Shown in pieces: positions 40,641 to 51,169 of a stretch of DNA of 64,000 bases. The stretch is taken from positions 1 to 64,000 of the forward strand of contig JBAKBP010006580.1 in NCBI GenBank assembly GCA_037953745.1. Reading direction: 5' to 3'. The notes below the pieces were generated by a model. It did no database searches. It saw only the letters and a list, made by a program, of their open reading frames with translations, and was not told the DNA's origin. Both the position numbers and the translations under genes were made by a program. Position 1 is the first letter of the stretch, and each line of letters starts with the position of its first letter. Origin of the DNA: Lithodes maja (lineage: Eukaryota; Arthropoda; Malacostraca; Decapoda; Lithodidae).

Positions 40641-40736
40641 TGGTTGACTTATCCACTACCTGTGTGTGTGGGCAAGATTTGAACTTGCAACACATCTGTG
40701 ATTTTTTATTTATGCAATTATTATTTCCTTTCACAG

Positions 40737-40898
40737 CTGATCCACTTCCTGATTGCCATGGTGAAGAGTCCGACAAAGCCACTGGTACCTAAGAGAAAGT
40801 TTGGTGCCTTGGCGTTACAGGGGACGGACGACCCCGGAGCTGCCACCTCTGCCAAGCTGGGCACTTTACCACATCTATCCACTGCCACACCTATTGAC
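40737..40898 (+). CDS. HSF: heat shock factor, exon ending HR-A/B and entering the regulatory region
   Basis: 54 codons, phase 0 at both ends (acceptor tttcacag, donor gtaagc). It starts LIHFLIAMVKSPTKPLVPKR, corresponding to the LIQFLIS.VQ segment that ends the trimerisation coil in other HSFs. A basic VPKRKFG follows (a likely second nuclear localisation signal, like the GVKRK of vertebrate HSF1), then a loose Pro/Thr/Ser-rich linker. The preceding intron is only 780 bp, the only short one in the window. Confidence 0.9.
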
Positions 40899-41448
40899 GT
40901 AAGCACAGTTCGTAGCGTATGACATCTTGTCTACTGTAACTTAGAGACCCTTTAGGAACAAATATCAGCCAACCTCTGCCATATTTGTATCACTGATGTC
41001 ATTAGCTTCTCTTTACATTCTAATAAGTTCATATCCATATTAAATATTTGTGTGCAGCCTGTTAATACTGGTACAAGATATATAGTTTGGTCTTTGGGTA
41101 TAAATTATACAACATCAAAATTATAATGTCACCCAGTTGTTTTATAATTATGGCACCATAATGGCATCCAAATAAAAAGGAAGAAGATTGATCTCTCTTA
41201 GTAGAGGATCTCTGCTGTAACCTATCTCTTCTCAGTCATTCCTACTGACAGTGTACTTTTGAGTCAGCATTGTATTATTTATACTAAAAGTATAAGCTAG
41301 AGTAACTTATATACCCTAGAAAACTAACTGAGGTCTGTGAGGCAGCTGCTAGTTGTGTTTCATGGACTGAACTCATTGAAGGCTAGCTGAATAAGATTTT
41401 CTTGTGATAAAAACTAATATAGATTGAATTAAAACAAAGGGTTAGAAA
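40899..41448. other. HSF intron before the gypsy element, no gene
   Basis: AT-rich, nothing recognised. Ends with the TATA target duplication at 41449-41452. Confidence 0.4.
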
Positions 41449-41452
41449 TATA

Positions 41453-43309
41453 TGTTACGACCGGGCACTCGGGTACACTAGGGCTCTTACACAGGACTCG
41501 AGTATGGCTCGCTGCCACAACGGAAACACACGATCCCAACCCCAGAGTACTGCCAGCCGAACAAAAAACGCCACTACCCTCCAGAGTTCTATCTGCTATA
41601 ACGGGGTATACAAGAACTCGGTACTAGCGTTTCACACAACAGACTAATAACAAGACGGGAGTTATCTAGTCTGGTCAACAATCAAACAAAGAAGAAAGTA
41701 CTACAACACTAAAGAATAGTGTTGGCCGAAGCCGAAGTAATCCACCCTTGAACTAAGAACTTAAGAAGTCCTCCACCCTCTACTTCGGATCGGCACTATT
41801 ACGTTACGTTAAACAATAGTCCTCGAGCATCAAGCAAGGAATCTTCTGATAAGTTAGATGCTTCTCGAATACTCATAAGAAGTAAGTATCGGATTTTGAA
41901 CAGCAATTTAATGAATAACTCACTGGTAATTAAAGGCTTTAAATTGACATAAGAAGAATTATAAGAATAAGCAATAGGATATGGCAAACATTAAGAAGAC
42001 GTACTCCGACAATGCACTGGCAATAGCCTACTAAGATTGTGCTCGTGGGCCACTAATCTCTGAAGTAGCTAAGCGTGCCACACATGAAATCAATAGTGCA
42101 GAAACAATAATATACATAAGGAGAAGCTTCAATACTATACTGTATCTGCTGGTCGAGCAAAGTCTAGCTGGGATATCTAAGGTTAAGAGACAATGGCTGA
42201 GCAAGCGGCTCGTAGCCTAGCGAGGTCCTTAAGACTGTGCGGCCAAATTACGGTAATTGACGGGATGCTCTCTTGAGAGATCCAGATCACTAGTATCTGG
42301 TTCTCTCCTGGCGATCCTCTCAAAGTCAAGCAAATGAGATAGCACAGTGTTGGGTGGCACAGGCAAAAGCCCTCACTCGCAACACAGTGCTAAACTCCCA
42401 CGGTACACAGTCAGAAAGACCACCTAGGCGTTCCACGTCTCCGTTGCAATTGTACTGGTTCAACCGCAACCTAGTACTCATAGGAAATCACAACTCAGAA
42501 ACCCTATCCCAGTCTAGCATTGCCTAAACCAGCAGAAAACAGGAACATGAATAATCGCACACAGGGAAATGCATATACGAGTGCAACAAACATCAATCAA
42601 TCCTATTCTAGTTAACCCTTCCAAAAATAGGCTATCTAACAGGCACTTATCTCGTGAGAACTCAAGCGATAATACTTTGGCTGACTAAATCTGCACCAAA
42701 GGGGTCATGGAGGTTAAACAGGGACGAGAAGAGAAGAAGATAGGCTGTTCAGAGAGTAGAGAAAGTTCACATCAGTCGGAAGAATATGGATAGTTGCAAG
42801 GGATATGAGAAGTCGCTTTGCCTGATGAGTTCTAAGGAAAATGCGGCGGGACCTCCCTTTTTATACTCGGCCCTCTAGTGAGCATATCGCCAACTACTTA
42901 AGGACCGCCCACTGGCAATCATGACGTCATATTCTCTCTCAATCTGGGATCGACAAAGAACTTCCCACGCGCTGAAAGGGAGGAAGGGAGGAGGGAGGAG
43001 GGAATTAGGCCTATCTGCCCGCGTGGCGCACTCACTGGTCCCCGTTACGTAATATCTCTCTCTCTCTCCTCTCATCATTACATATAAGTCCCACACACAA
43101 TACTTATAACTAATGATATAAAATAGAACTCGTTGACTCAGATGAAAACAAAATACATATTTATAATACTTATAGTACAACGGCTCACATAAACTAAGTT
43201 AGGAAACTCTACACAGACTACAGCCAAAGTTCCTGCCCTGACGATCCTAGCGAGAGTGGGGCCTGACTGGGCGTTCTGTACAGCATGCTCATACTCGACA
43301 TGCGTCACA
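41453..43309 (-). repeat. gypsy 3' LTR
   Basis: 1857 bp, TG...CA ends (on the + strand TGTTACGACC to ATGCGTCACA). By eye it differs from the other LTR by one substitution (near 41997) and one 1-bp indel (near 42900). Confidence 0.93.
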
Positions 43310-43319
43310 CCTCCCCCAA

Positions 43320-43823
43320 GATTTTACTTGCTCAACCCTGAGCTAAAATCTGATATACAGAACCCCATCAAACCCCTCACACCCAGCGACCGCATGGCAC
43401 TAAAACAACGCTGAGTTTATCACTAAAACACATCTTATAAAAAAAAAATTCACATTTCATAACTCCTCCCAACAATAGTAAAAGACATAATATCATGCTC
43501 CCAGAGCGAGCTTACAGCAGCTCAGCCGTTTGATAGTTCGTGGACTACTCAAACACTATAGGCTATGACAAACTTATACAATTATCTTATATCAAAAAGA
43601 AAGAGTTTTTATATGATTTTTATATTTTAATATGTTTTTTTCCGGCTGCACTATAAGGGCAGCCTATTTTCTTCTATACCAAACGCTCAACAATCCTGCT
43701 TTACGACCCAATACGCTGGGCTACAACCGCGAGCCAACAAGCACCAAGCGCAAAATACTACTCAAACCAAAGCAGGAGGCTACCCGTGTGTCAATCTCTT
43801 CGGGATCATACACCTGTGATAGC
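43320..43823 (-). other. gypsy 3' untranslated part
   Basis: Between the pol stop and the 3' LTR. No frame or env-like gene is seen. Confidence 0.6.
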
Positions 43824-45979
43824 CTACGACTGATCATCTACCCTCGATAAACAATCCGCAATCACATTGTCACATCCCGCAATATGCCGGATGTCCAGGT
43901 TATACTCCTGCAACATCAATGACCACCGGGTCAGTCTCATATTGCGATTGTGAAATTGATTTAGGAATCTCAAAGGGTGATGATCAGTGTAGATAACCAC
44001 GACTGGGCCATAGGCTGGAACATACACCTCGAAGTGCCTGAGTGACAGCACAATCGCCAGTAATTCCTTTTCTATTGTAGAATAGTTCTTTTGTGCAGCA
44101 TTGAACTTCTTAGAAAAGAAACTTACTGGGTGTTCCACACCTTCATTGTCTGTCTGTAGCAAGACGGCACCAGCCCCTACACCACTAGCATCTGTTGCCA
44201 GCTGAAAAGGCCTGTTAAAGTCTGGGGCCCTGAGTATCGGGTGAGTACACAGCAAATGCTTCACTAAATTAAAAGCCTTTTCACACTCAGGCGCCCACAA
44301 AAACTTTTTGTCTTTAGATAACAAATCTGTGAGAGGTGCCAACACCGTGGAGTAACCTTTTATAAAGCGTCTGTAGTAGCCTATCATACCCAAGAATCTC
44401 ATGATCTGCTTCTTGGTGGTTGGGTGCGGAAATTTATTGATAGCCTGTACCTTGTTCTGAGGAGGGCACACCTGTCCCCTTCCCACTACAAACCCAAGGT
44501 ACTGCACAGTGGCTTTTACGAAGTCACACTTTGCCAAATTTACTACCAGACTTGCTTCACTAAGTTTCCGGAACAAGGTCTCCAGGTGCTCACAATGGCT
44601 CTCAAAGTCGTCATCATAAATGATTACATCGTCCAAGTATACGGTGCAATTTGGAATGTCCTTGACAATTTCATTCATCAGGTTCTGAAACGTTGCTGGT
44701 GCATTCTTAAGTCCGTAGGGCATAACATTACACCGGTAAGTACTCCCGTCCACCACAAAACCACATACCTCTTTAGCGCGCTCGGACAAAGGTACTTGCC
44801 AGTAACCTTTTACTAAATCAACTTTAGACAAAAACCGAGCATTACCAATTTTATCAACACTATCATCAACCCGAGGAAGAGGATATGGGTTAGTTGGAGT
44901 CAAACCGTTTAGCCTACGGAAATCAATACAGAAGCGTACCTTGCCATCTGGTTTAGGCTGCAGTGTTACGGGGGAAGTCCATTTAACGGTACCTTTCTCT
45001 ATCAACCCTCTACCGAGCATATACTCCAACTCATCCCTCAGAGCGGGTAGTTTTATGGGGGGCACACGGTATGGGATTGACTTAAAGGGTAGATGGTGCC
45101 CCACGTCAACATCATGCATAGCCTGAGTAGTGAGGCCTGGATGTTCAGCGAATACAGTGGGGTATAAACCGAGCAACTGACGGATAGCTTCAAATTGCGG
45201 CTCAGGCAAATGGGCTATAGCCTCGTCAGCCCTTAGGCTCGAGTTCCCCGCCCACTGATCCGCTGAAACATGGTGATCCCAGCTATCCTCCTCTGAAGCT
45301 TGACTGTCCCCCTCTCCTTCTCCACCACGGCCGCAACAAGCCAACACAGGGACAGTGAGAGGCTCAGAGGGGCGCCTCACATACTCTTTTATCAGGTTCA
45401 CGTGACATAACTGATTCTTCTTCCTCCTGTCTGGAGTGGCAACAAGGTAATCTAGGTCCGAAATTTTCTCCACAATTTTATAGGGTCCAGTATACTTCGC
45501 CGACAAGGGGTTACCCACCAAAGGCAACAAAATCAACACCTCCTGTCCCACAATGAACTCCCGGAGCTTCACTTTGCGATCATACCTGTCCTTCATTAAA
45601 GCTTGTGACCCTGTTAAATTCCGACCTGCCATCTCCAGACTCTTAAGCATGCGCTCACGGCTTTCAAACACATACTTCAACAAGGAACAAGGCGGCACAG
45701 TTCCTTCCCAAATTTCCCGCAGCATATTAAGGGGGCCCCTGACTCGGTGTCCAAAAATCAGCTCGTTTGGACTAAATCCCAGGCTCTCACCAGGCACTTC
45801 CCGAGCAGCAAACAGTACATACGGCAATCCAAGATCCCAATCTCTTCCGTTATCAGCACAATAACACCTGAGCATGCTTTTAAGGGTGGCATGCCACCGC
45901 TCAAGCACCCCTTGGCTCTCAGGGTGATACGCTGACGATACCACCGCCCGTATTCCATGCTGTTGCATTGTTTGCTTAA
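43824..45979 (-). CDS. gypsy pol, second part: integrase C-terminal half, reverse transcriptase, RNase H
   Basis: In transcription order this part has the third catalytic residue of integrase in AYHPESQGVLERWH (around 45915) and the GPY/F module (KYTGPYKIVEK, around 45480). RT follows: SIPYRVPP, WTSPVTLQPKPDGKVRFCID, FLSKVDLVKGYWQVPL, MPYGLKNAPATFQ and the catalytic TVYLDDVIIY (around 44630). RNase H has FQLATDASGVGAGAVLLQ (around 44190), STIEKELLAIV, YTDHHPL and a final DNVIADCLSR. Integrase therefore precedes RT, the reverse of ordinary gypsy elements. The open frame extends into the piggyBac (to 46049) for 24 foreign codons. No chromodomain and no env. Confidence 0.93.
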
Positions 45980-46180
45980 CCCTTAGACCCCGGGTGGTAC
46001 ACGTGTGTACCATTTTTTTTTGGCCCGAGGAACCCGGGTGGTACAACACTGTACCATTGCTTGCGTGTGTGCTTTCGAATGGCGCGCGTAAAAATTTCGC
46101 TCCGTGGTCACCAGGCGTCGCTAGGCGACGCCACCAGACAGCATGTACGCCACCAAAACAGTCTCTACCCTGCCGCCAAC

Positions 46181-47236
46181 ATGGATACTAGCCCAAAAAG
46201 TTATTCCCTTGTGTCCGATTCTACGCTCCCTTCGACGCCTGCCCATGTTCGTCGCGCCCTAACGCAAAGGCACGTACAAGATGCGTTGACTCCCGGAGGT
46301 ATTGAGATAGCTTTGAGGAGTTATGAACGTGGTGAAGGCCAAAATAGTGTTGATGAGTTGGGTAGTGATAGCTCCGAGTCTTATCAGTCTCACTATAGTG
46401 AAGATTTTGACGATCTAGACGAAATCCATGAAAGATACGCCTTTTTTAGTGGATTTGACCATGACGATGAAAGTGATGATAGTGAGGCTGAGCGGGAGGC
46501 TGAGGTTGACCCGCCATTGTCTTCCTTATCTACCCACGCCACCCAAGTTGCCCCAGGCTCCCGCCATTCTTCCCCACCACCACCAGCACTCCCTAGGGTT
46601 GAGGACCCCCCACTTTCGGCCTATTTACCCACTCCTTCCCCACCTCGCCGACCTACACGCCGCCCACGCATCATTCGTTCCCCGCGAGATTATGAGGGGG
46701 GCTCTGAAGAAGAAGGGCACCTCACAGATGACTCTGGCCATGATTACCTGGGTCCACCGTCAGGGCAAGATGACGGCTCTGACGACAACGACGATGACGA
46801 CGACTTTATGGACATCGACGACCCTCAACCCAGACGCTTTGCCCAGGGCCGTCGTGCTCCTGGCCGCCCTGGCCGCCGGGCTGGCCGCCGGGCTGGGCCT
46901 GGGCGCCGTCGCGCTCCTGGCCGCCCTAGGGTGCGCGCCGCCAAAGTTCGTGGGCGTGCTGCCCCCGCTCTAGCTCCACAGAGGGCAGTGGCACAACCTG
47001 GGCGCCCCGTTCAGGACCGCCTGCAGTGTGCACAGTATCTAAATGTGCACAAGCTCTGTTACCTGCCTCTGGAACGAGATGGAGTCACCATTAGCAGAAG
47101 GCGGTGCCATGTCTGCTGGAACAGCCAGGTGAGGCCGAGGAAGCACAAAAAGACCACCATGCAGTGTGTGGAGTGCCAGGTGTCACTATGTACTATACCG
47201 TGCTTTGCTGAATACCACAGCAAGCAGGAGTACTAA
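46181..47236 (+). CDS. piggyBac-derived protein lacking the catalytic domain (351 aa)
   Basis: Starts at an ATG in good context (gccgccaacATGG). Residues 1-~190 are an acidic Ser/Asp-rich N-terminus (DSSESYQSHYSEDFDDL, then DNDDDDDFMDID) like that before piggyBac DDE domains. Instead of the catalytic domain there is an Arg/Gly/Pro-rich linker with two AT-hook-like GRP cores (RRAPGRPGRR, RRRAPGRPRVR). Then comes the C-terminal cysteine-rich domain, RRRCHVCW, MQCVECQVSLCTIPC, FAEYHSK. That domain binds the transposon ends in piggyBac. The frame is intact from start to stop. An internal deletion product with preserved coding is the simplest reading; a role as a competitor or repressor of transposition is an inference. 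Confidence 0.8.
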   Translation: MDTSPKSYSLVSDSTLPSTPAHVRRALTQRHVQDALTPGGIEIALRSYERGEGQNSVDELGSDSSESYQSHYSEDFDDLDEIHERYAFFSGFDHDDESDDSEAEREAEVDPPLSSLSTHATQVAPGSRHSSPPPPALPRVEDPPLSAYLPTPSPPRRPTRRPRIIRSPRDYEGGSEEEGHLTDDSGHDYLGPPSGQDDGSDDNDDDDDFMDIDDPQPRRFAQGRRAPGRPGRRAGRRAGPGRRRAPGRPRVRAAKVRGRAAPALAPQRAVAQPGRPVQDRLQCAQYLNVHKLCYLPLERDGVTISRRRCHVCWNSQVRPRKHKKTTMQCVECQVSLCTIPCFAEYHSKQEY

Positions 47237-47237
47237 C

Positions 47238-47980
47238 TAATAATCATAGTGAAAGTACCAAAGACTGACAATATGTATGTATATAGGCAACAAGTGGAAA
47301 TAAAACAATGTACAGGTGTATTGTGATAAAAAAATCATGTATTATGAAAACATATATAAATAAGTGAAAAAAGACACAATAAATTGTATATAAAACGTTT
47401 ACAAAGCATATAACTAAGTGAAAGTGACACATGACATAATATTAGATGGCCAAAGTATAATAAACACCTGTGATAACGAATAATCAGTGCCTAATATAAC
47501 AATAACCTACCTCAATTACTCATAAAAACTACGGTATCGAGTGAAAATGTGAAATATTTGTTACAATCATAGCCTAATAAACATATTTTATATAATTGGA
47601 CTCCAAATAACTATAATAACATCACTATCAATACATAAAATCGCCTCCGGGAGGTAAAAGGTTTTGCGCGACGAGTGGCTAAGAAAACAGTAGGTTAGCC
47701 GAGCCGGGGCCTGGGCAAAGGCGACGCATCCGAACGCGGGATGATTTTCACGCATAAAAATCACTCCACTTCCCGCGCTCACCATTATGCAATCACTTGG
47801 GCTAGAGACCTCTACTCAACGGCATTCTACACATGAAGGTTTGTGCTACATTTTTCTGTTTTTTTTATAACTTTGTGTAATGTATTTCAGGAGTAACATG
47901 TGAATCAACAGGGACCAAAATTCCTGAAAACCCCCGGACACAAAGTACAGTCACGATATTCCCTAGCCGGGGTCGGAGGG
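47238..47980 (+). other. piggyBac 3' region, no gene
   Basis: AT-rich untranslated part and right subterminal sequence of the piggyBac element. Confidence 0.6.
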
Positions 47981-50970
47981 TTAAAGAGATTGGAGGTGAA
48001 ATTGGACCCCTGATCAGACTGAATCTCCTCCGGGTACCCGTACCTTGAAAAGTACCACAACAAGTTACTGACTACCGTCTTAGCCATGCCGTTTTTCATG
48101 GGGTATGCATCGGGGTATCTAGTGGCAACATCCATGATGGTTAACAAAAATTTATTACCAGCCTTTGTGGGAGGGAGGGGACCAACCATGTCAACAACAA
48201 TCTTACTAAAAGGTGGCCCAATTACAGGAATAGGGTGCAACGGAGCTTTAGGAATAACTTGGTTTGGTTTCCCGACCCGTTGACAAATATCACATGAGTT
48301 TATCCAGGACTGCACATGAGACTTCATCCCCGGCCACCAAAACAACTTCCCCAAAGCCGCCACCGTTTTTCTTACCCCCAAATGTCCTGCCAGCGGTGTG
48401 TCATGCGCCAAACTCAGTAGGCTATCCCTGCACTCCCGCGGCACCATCAACTGGTCCACTACCCCGGACCCCATCTTCCAGCTACGGTTAGGGTCTTGAA
48501 AACGCCGATACAGGATGCCATCTAAATAAAAAAAATCTCCCGGCTGTGCATCACCGTCCTCGTCGAGCTCCACAGCTCCATTAGCACACGTTTGGAGCTC
48601 AGGGTCCTCCAGCTGCAACCGACGTATATCTGAGGGTGCCAAGCGATCTAACTGCTCCCGGAGCAATGCATGACCCTCCCCGATACTGAGCTGCTCCCTC
48701 TGTCTCTCTCGATGTTCATAACGTTGCTGTCGTGGAGACTCGTCATGCCCAGCCTCGTCACTCTCGATGACAGGCCCAGGGGCTACTCCAGAACTAAGTA
48801 ATGGTGCTAATACTGAATCACCCAGGAGAGCCGCCGAGTCAAAACTCTTAAAACCAACTCCAGCTTTAGCCTCCTCCTGTTGATCGTTCCTCTGCTGGTC
48901 TGAAGACGGAGGACTAGGCTGTGACACTTTAGCTGCCCGAGCTCGGGTGACAGCACACGCCATGGGTTGTGCCTGGCACCGCTCGACCCACTCTCGCTCT
49001 TCCCTACTCACGTCGGCCGGCCTCTCGGCAACGACTAAGGGTAGAACCTCAGAAGCGGGCATTGCAAAGTCGTTGCCGAGAAGAAGGTCGACGCCCTCCA
49101 CTGGCAGTTTCTCCACAATCCCAACATCCAATTCACGTGCCACACCATCCACCTCCAACTCCAACCGCACCAGCGGGTATGACCGAGTTGCATTAATACC
49201 CTGCACCACCACCACCCGAGCCGCATTTATAGGGTAGCCAGTCAAGTTTTTCATCAAAGTCTGGGAAGCACCTGTATCACGCAAGACCTCTACTCCATGC
49301 TTGCGCCCCGCCCACATCACGCAACCCCGTCCTCTATGGTCGCAAAAAACATCCTGAGCAGGGTTCGAGCCTCCCAGGTGCTTCTGCATTGGCTGTGCCT
49401 CAGCCTCTGACGAACTGCCCCGGGCAAACTCAGAAGGCTTCAGAGACACACCAATGTTGCAGGCCAAAGACACAGCTGCTGTAGGTGGTTTGCTAGGACA
49501 GACTCTTGCAAAGTGCCCCTTTTTATGACATTGATAACACTCTAACTCCCCTTTGGGCTTCCCTTGGTACTGGGAAGGGCCCGGCCCCTTCTTAAATGGG
49601 ACGGTGCTAGTCTTGTGGTCAGTCTTGGTATCGTAACTCTTGTACTTGTTTGCATAAGATATATTACTAACTCGGGGGGGTGGGGCGTCACGCCCCTTGT
49701 TACCTGCCTCACTACGCTGGGCAGACCCGCACCCACGAATTAATGATAGCCGGAGGTCAGCCATCTCAGCTGCCTCCTGTAGAGTTTTTGGATTCTTTTC
49801 TTTAATAGTTAAAGTCATTTCTGCACCTGTACACTTATAAAACTGCTCGAGCAGAAACAGCTCAGTCAACTGTTCGGCCGTCTCAGCTTTCTCAGAACGT
49901 GTCCAGTTTGTAAGTGCATCTTTTAAGTCCCGGGCATGCTCAAGAAAGGTCGCCTCCCTAGTCTTTGTAACACCCCGAAACTTCAATCGATATGTTTCTG
50001 GTTGCAACTCGTATGCCCGTAGGACAGCTCTCTTCAATTCTGGGTAGTCAATGCAAGACTCTAAAGGCAGTGCATCATAAGCCTTCAGACCCTTACCCGT
50101 AAGTCTGGAGGAGACTAGAGCTGCCCACTTCTCTTCAGGCCAATTATGCTCCCTACACTTCTTCTCAAAACGATTAAAAAATTCTGTGACTTCAGTTTCA
50201 CTAAATACCGGCACCAACTTGACTAAGTGGGACAAGGACTGTTCTCTTACTTGGCCCTCACGGCCCATCCGAATCCCTGTCGACTCTGCACGAGTCTTAT
50301 CTAAATCTATTTGAGCACAATATTTCTCTGAGTCGTACCTAAGCTCAGCCTCGTGCCTCCTCGTCTCATTCTCCTGCCTTCTAGACTCAGCCTCAATCTC
50401 ATGCCTCCTAGTCTCATTCTCCTGCTTCCTAGCCTCACTCTCCTGCCTCCTGGTCTCAGCCTCAGCCTCAATTTTAGCAAGCTCAAGTCTAAATATCATA
50501 TCTGGAGACAGGCAGGAAGAGGGAGCTGCCACTACTGAAGGAGGGGGGGCAAGAACTGGGGAACCACCATACGCACCGCCCGAGGGCACTCCAATCTTCC
50601 AATGCTCATCCCTCTGTGGGAGAGTGCTAACCTCCGGCAACTGAGTGGACGGCACTGTGGGAGTCGAGTGAGAGGGGATCTGGGGAGGAACCCCCCCAAA
50701 CGCCCTCTCCTCCGAAACCCCATGTCGCCCACGCAACACCCAGGAAATCAGCTCCCCCTTGGACATCCCTCCTACATTGGATAGACCCAAAACCTTGGCT
50801 ATCAGGTGCAAGCCATAAACATTCACCCCAGTCAGCCTCTCCTCCGTCACATGGTACCGCTTACTCACAAAAAGTCTAGCATCCTCCTCACTAGTTACTA
50901 ACGGCACCTCCTCACTTAGCATCTCTCGCTCCTCGTCAGTACTAGGGCCCGACATACTGAAGTTCACCAA
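47981..50970 (-). CDS. gypsy gag-protease-integrase N-terminal half
   Basis: Gag starts at the ATG 50968-50970 (MVNFSMSGPSTDEEREM). It has a helical/coiled RRQE..ETRRHE repeat region (residues ~170-225) and a capsid-like block (VTEFFNRFEKKCREHNWPEE, then FLEHARDLKDALTNW). A CCHC knuckle CYQCHKKGHFARVC lies around residue 478. The aspartic protease active site is RDTGAS, around residue 563. Integrase begins with the HHCC zinc domain (HLGVRKTVAALG, then CDICQ) and the core with Asp in VVDMVGP and SDQGSNF. The frame leaves the gypsy at TTAA and stops in the piggyBac at 47905. No frameshift separates gag and pol. Confidence 0.92.
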
Positions 50971-51169
50971 AAAATTCTCGAGACAAAAGTGTTAAACTCC
51001 CTTATGCAAGCACTAATTACTAAATTAACTGGAGTCTCTTAAATGCTCTCCTAATTGCCTTACAAAAAAAAATATTCTTCAATATGTACGCTAAAGTACG
51101 AACAAACAAATGTTGTACAATTCTGCAAAAAAATATACTGTTCACAAAATCCTAAGCAAGGTCGTCATT
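50971..51169 (-). other. gypsy 5' leader including the primer-binding region
   Basis: 199 bases between the gag start and the 5' LTR. The bases next to the LTR on the minus strand (AATGACGACCTTGCTTAGG) should include the primer-binding site, but they do not begin with TGG and I cannot name the tRNA. Confidence 0.6.

Larger units (their letters stand above)
45980..47980 (+). mobile_element. piggyBac-like element (2.0 kb) inserted in the gypsy integrase
   Basis: Flanked by TTAA at 45976-45979 and 47981-47984. It starts CCCTTAGACCCCGGGTGG and ends GCCGGGGTCGGAGGG. The left subterminal region holds the palindromes GGTACACGTGTGTACC and GGTACAACACTGTACC, also present in the type-1 MITEs at 13184 and 60178. 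The right subterminal region resembles the same MITEs too (tagagacctctactcaacgg versus tagagagctctacttaaggc). It carries one frame, 46181-47236. Confidence 0.92.

Noticed and set aside
51140..51169. A named tRNA primer-binding site for the gypsy element
   Set aside because: The bases next to the LTR do not start with TGG and I could not match them to a tRNA 3' end.
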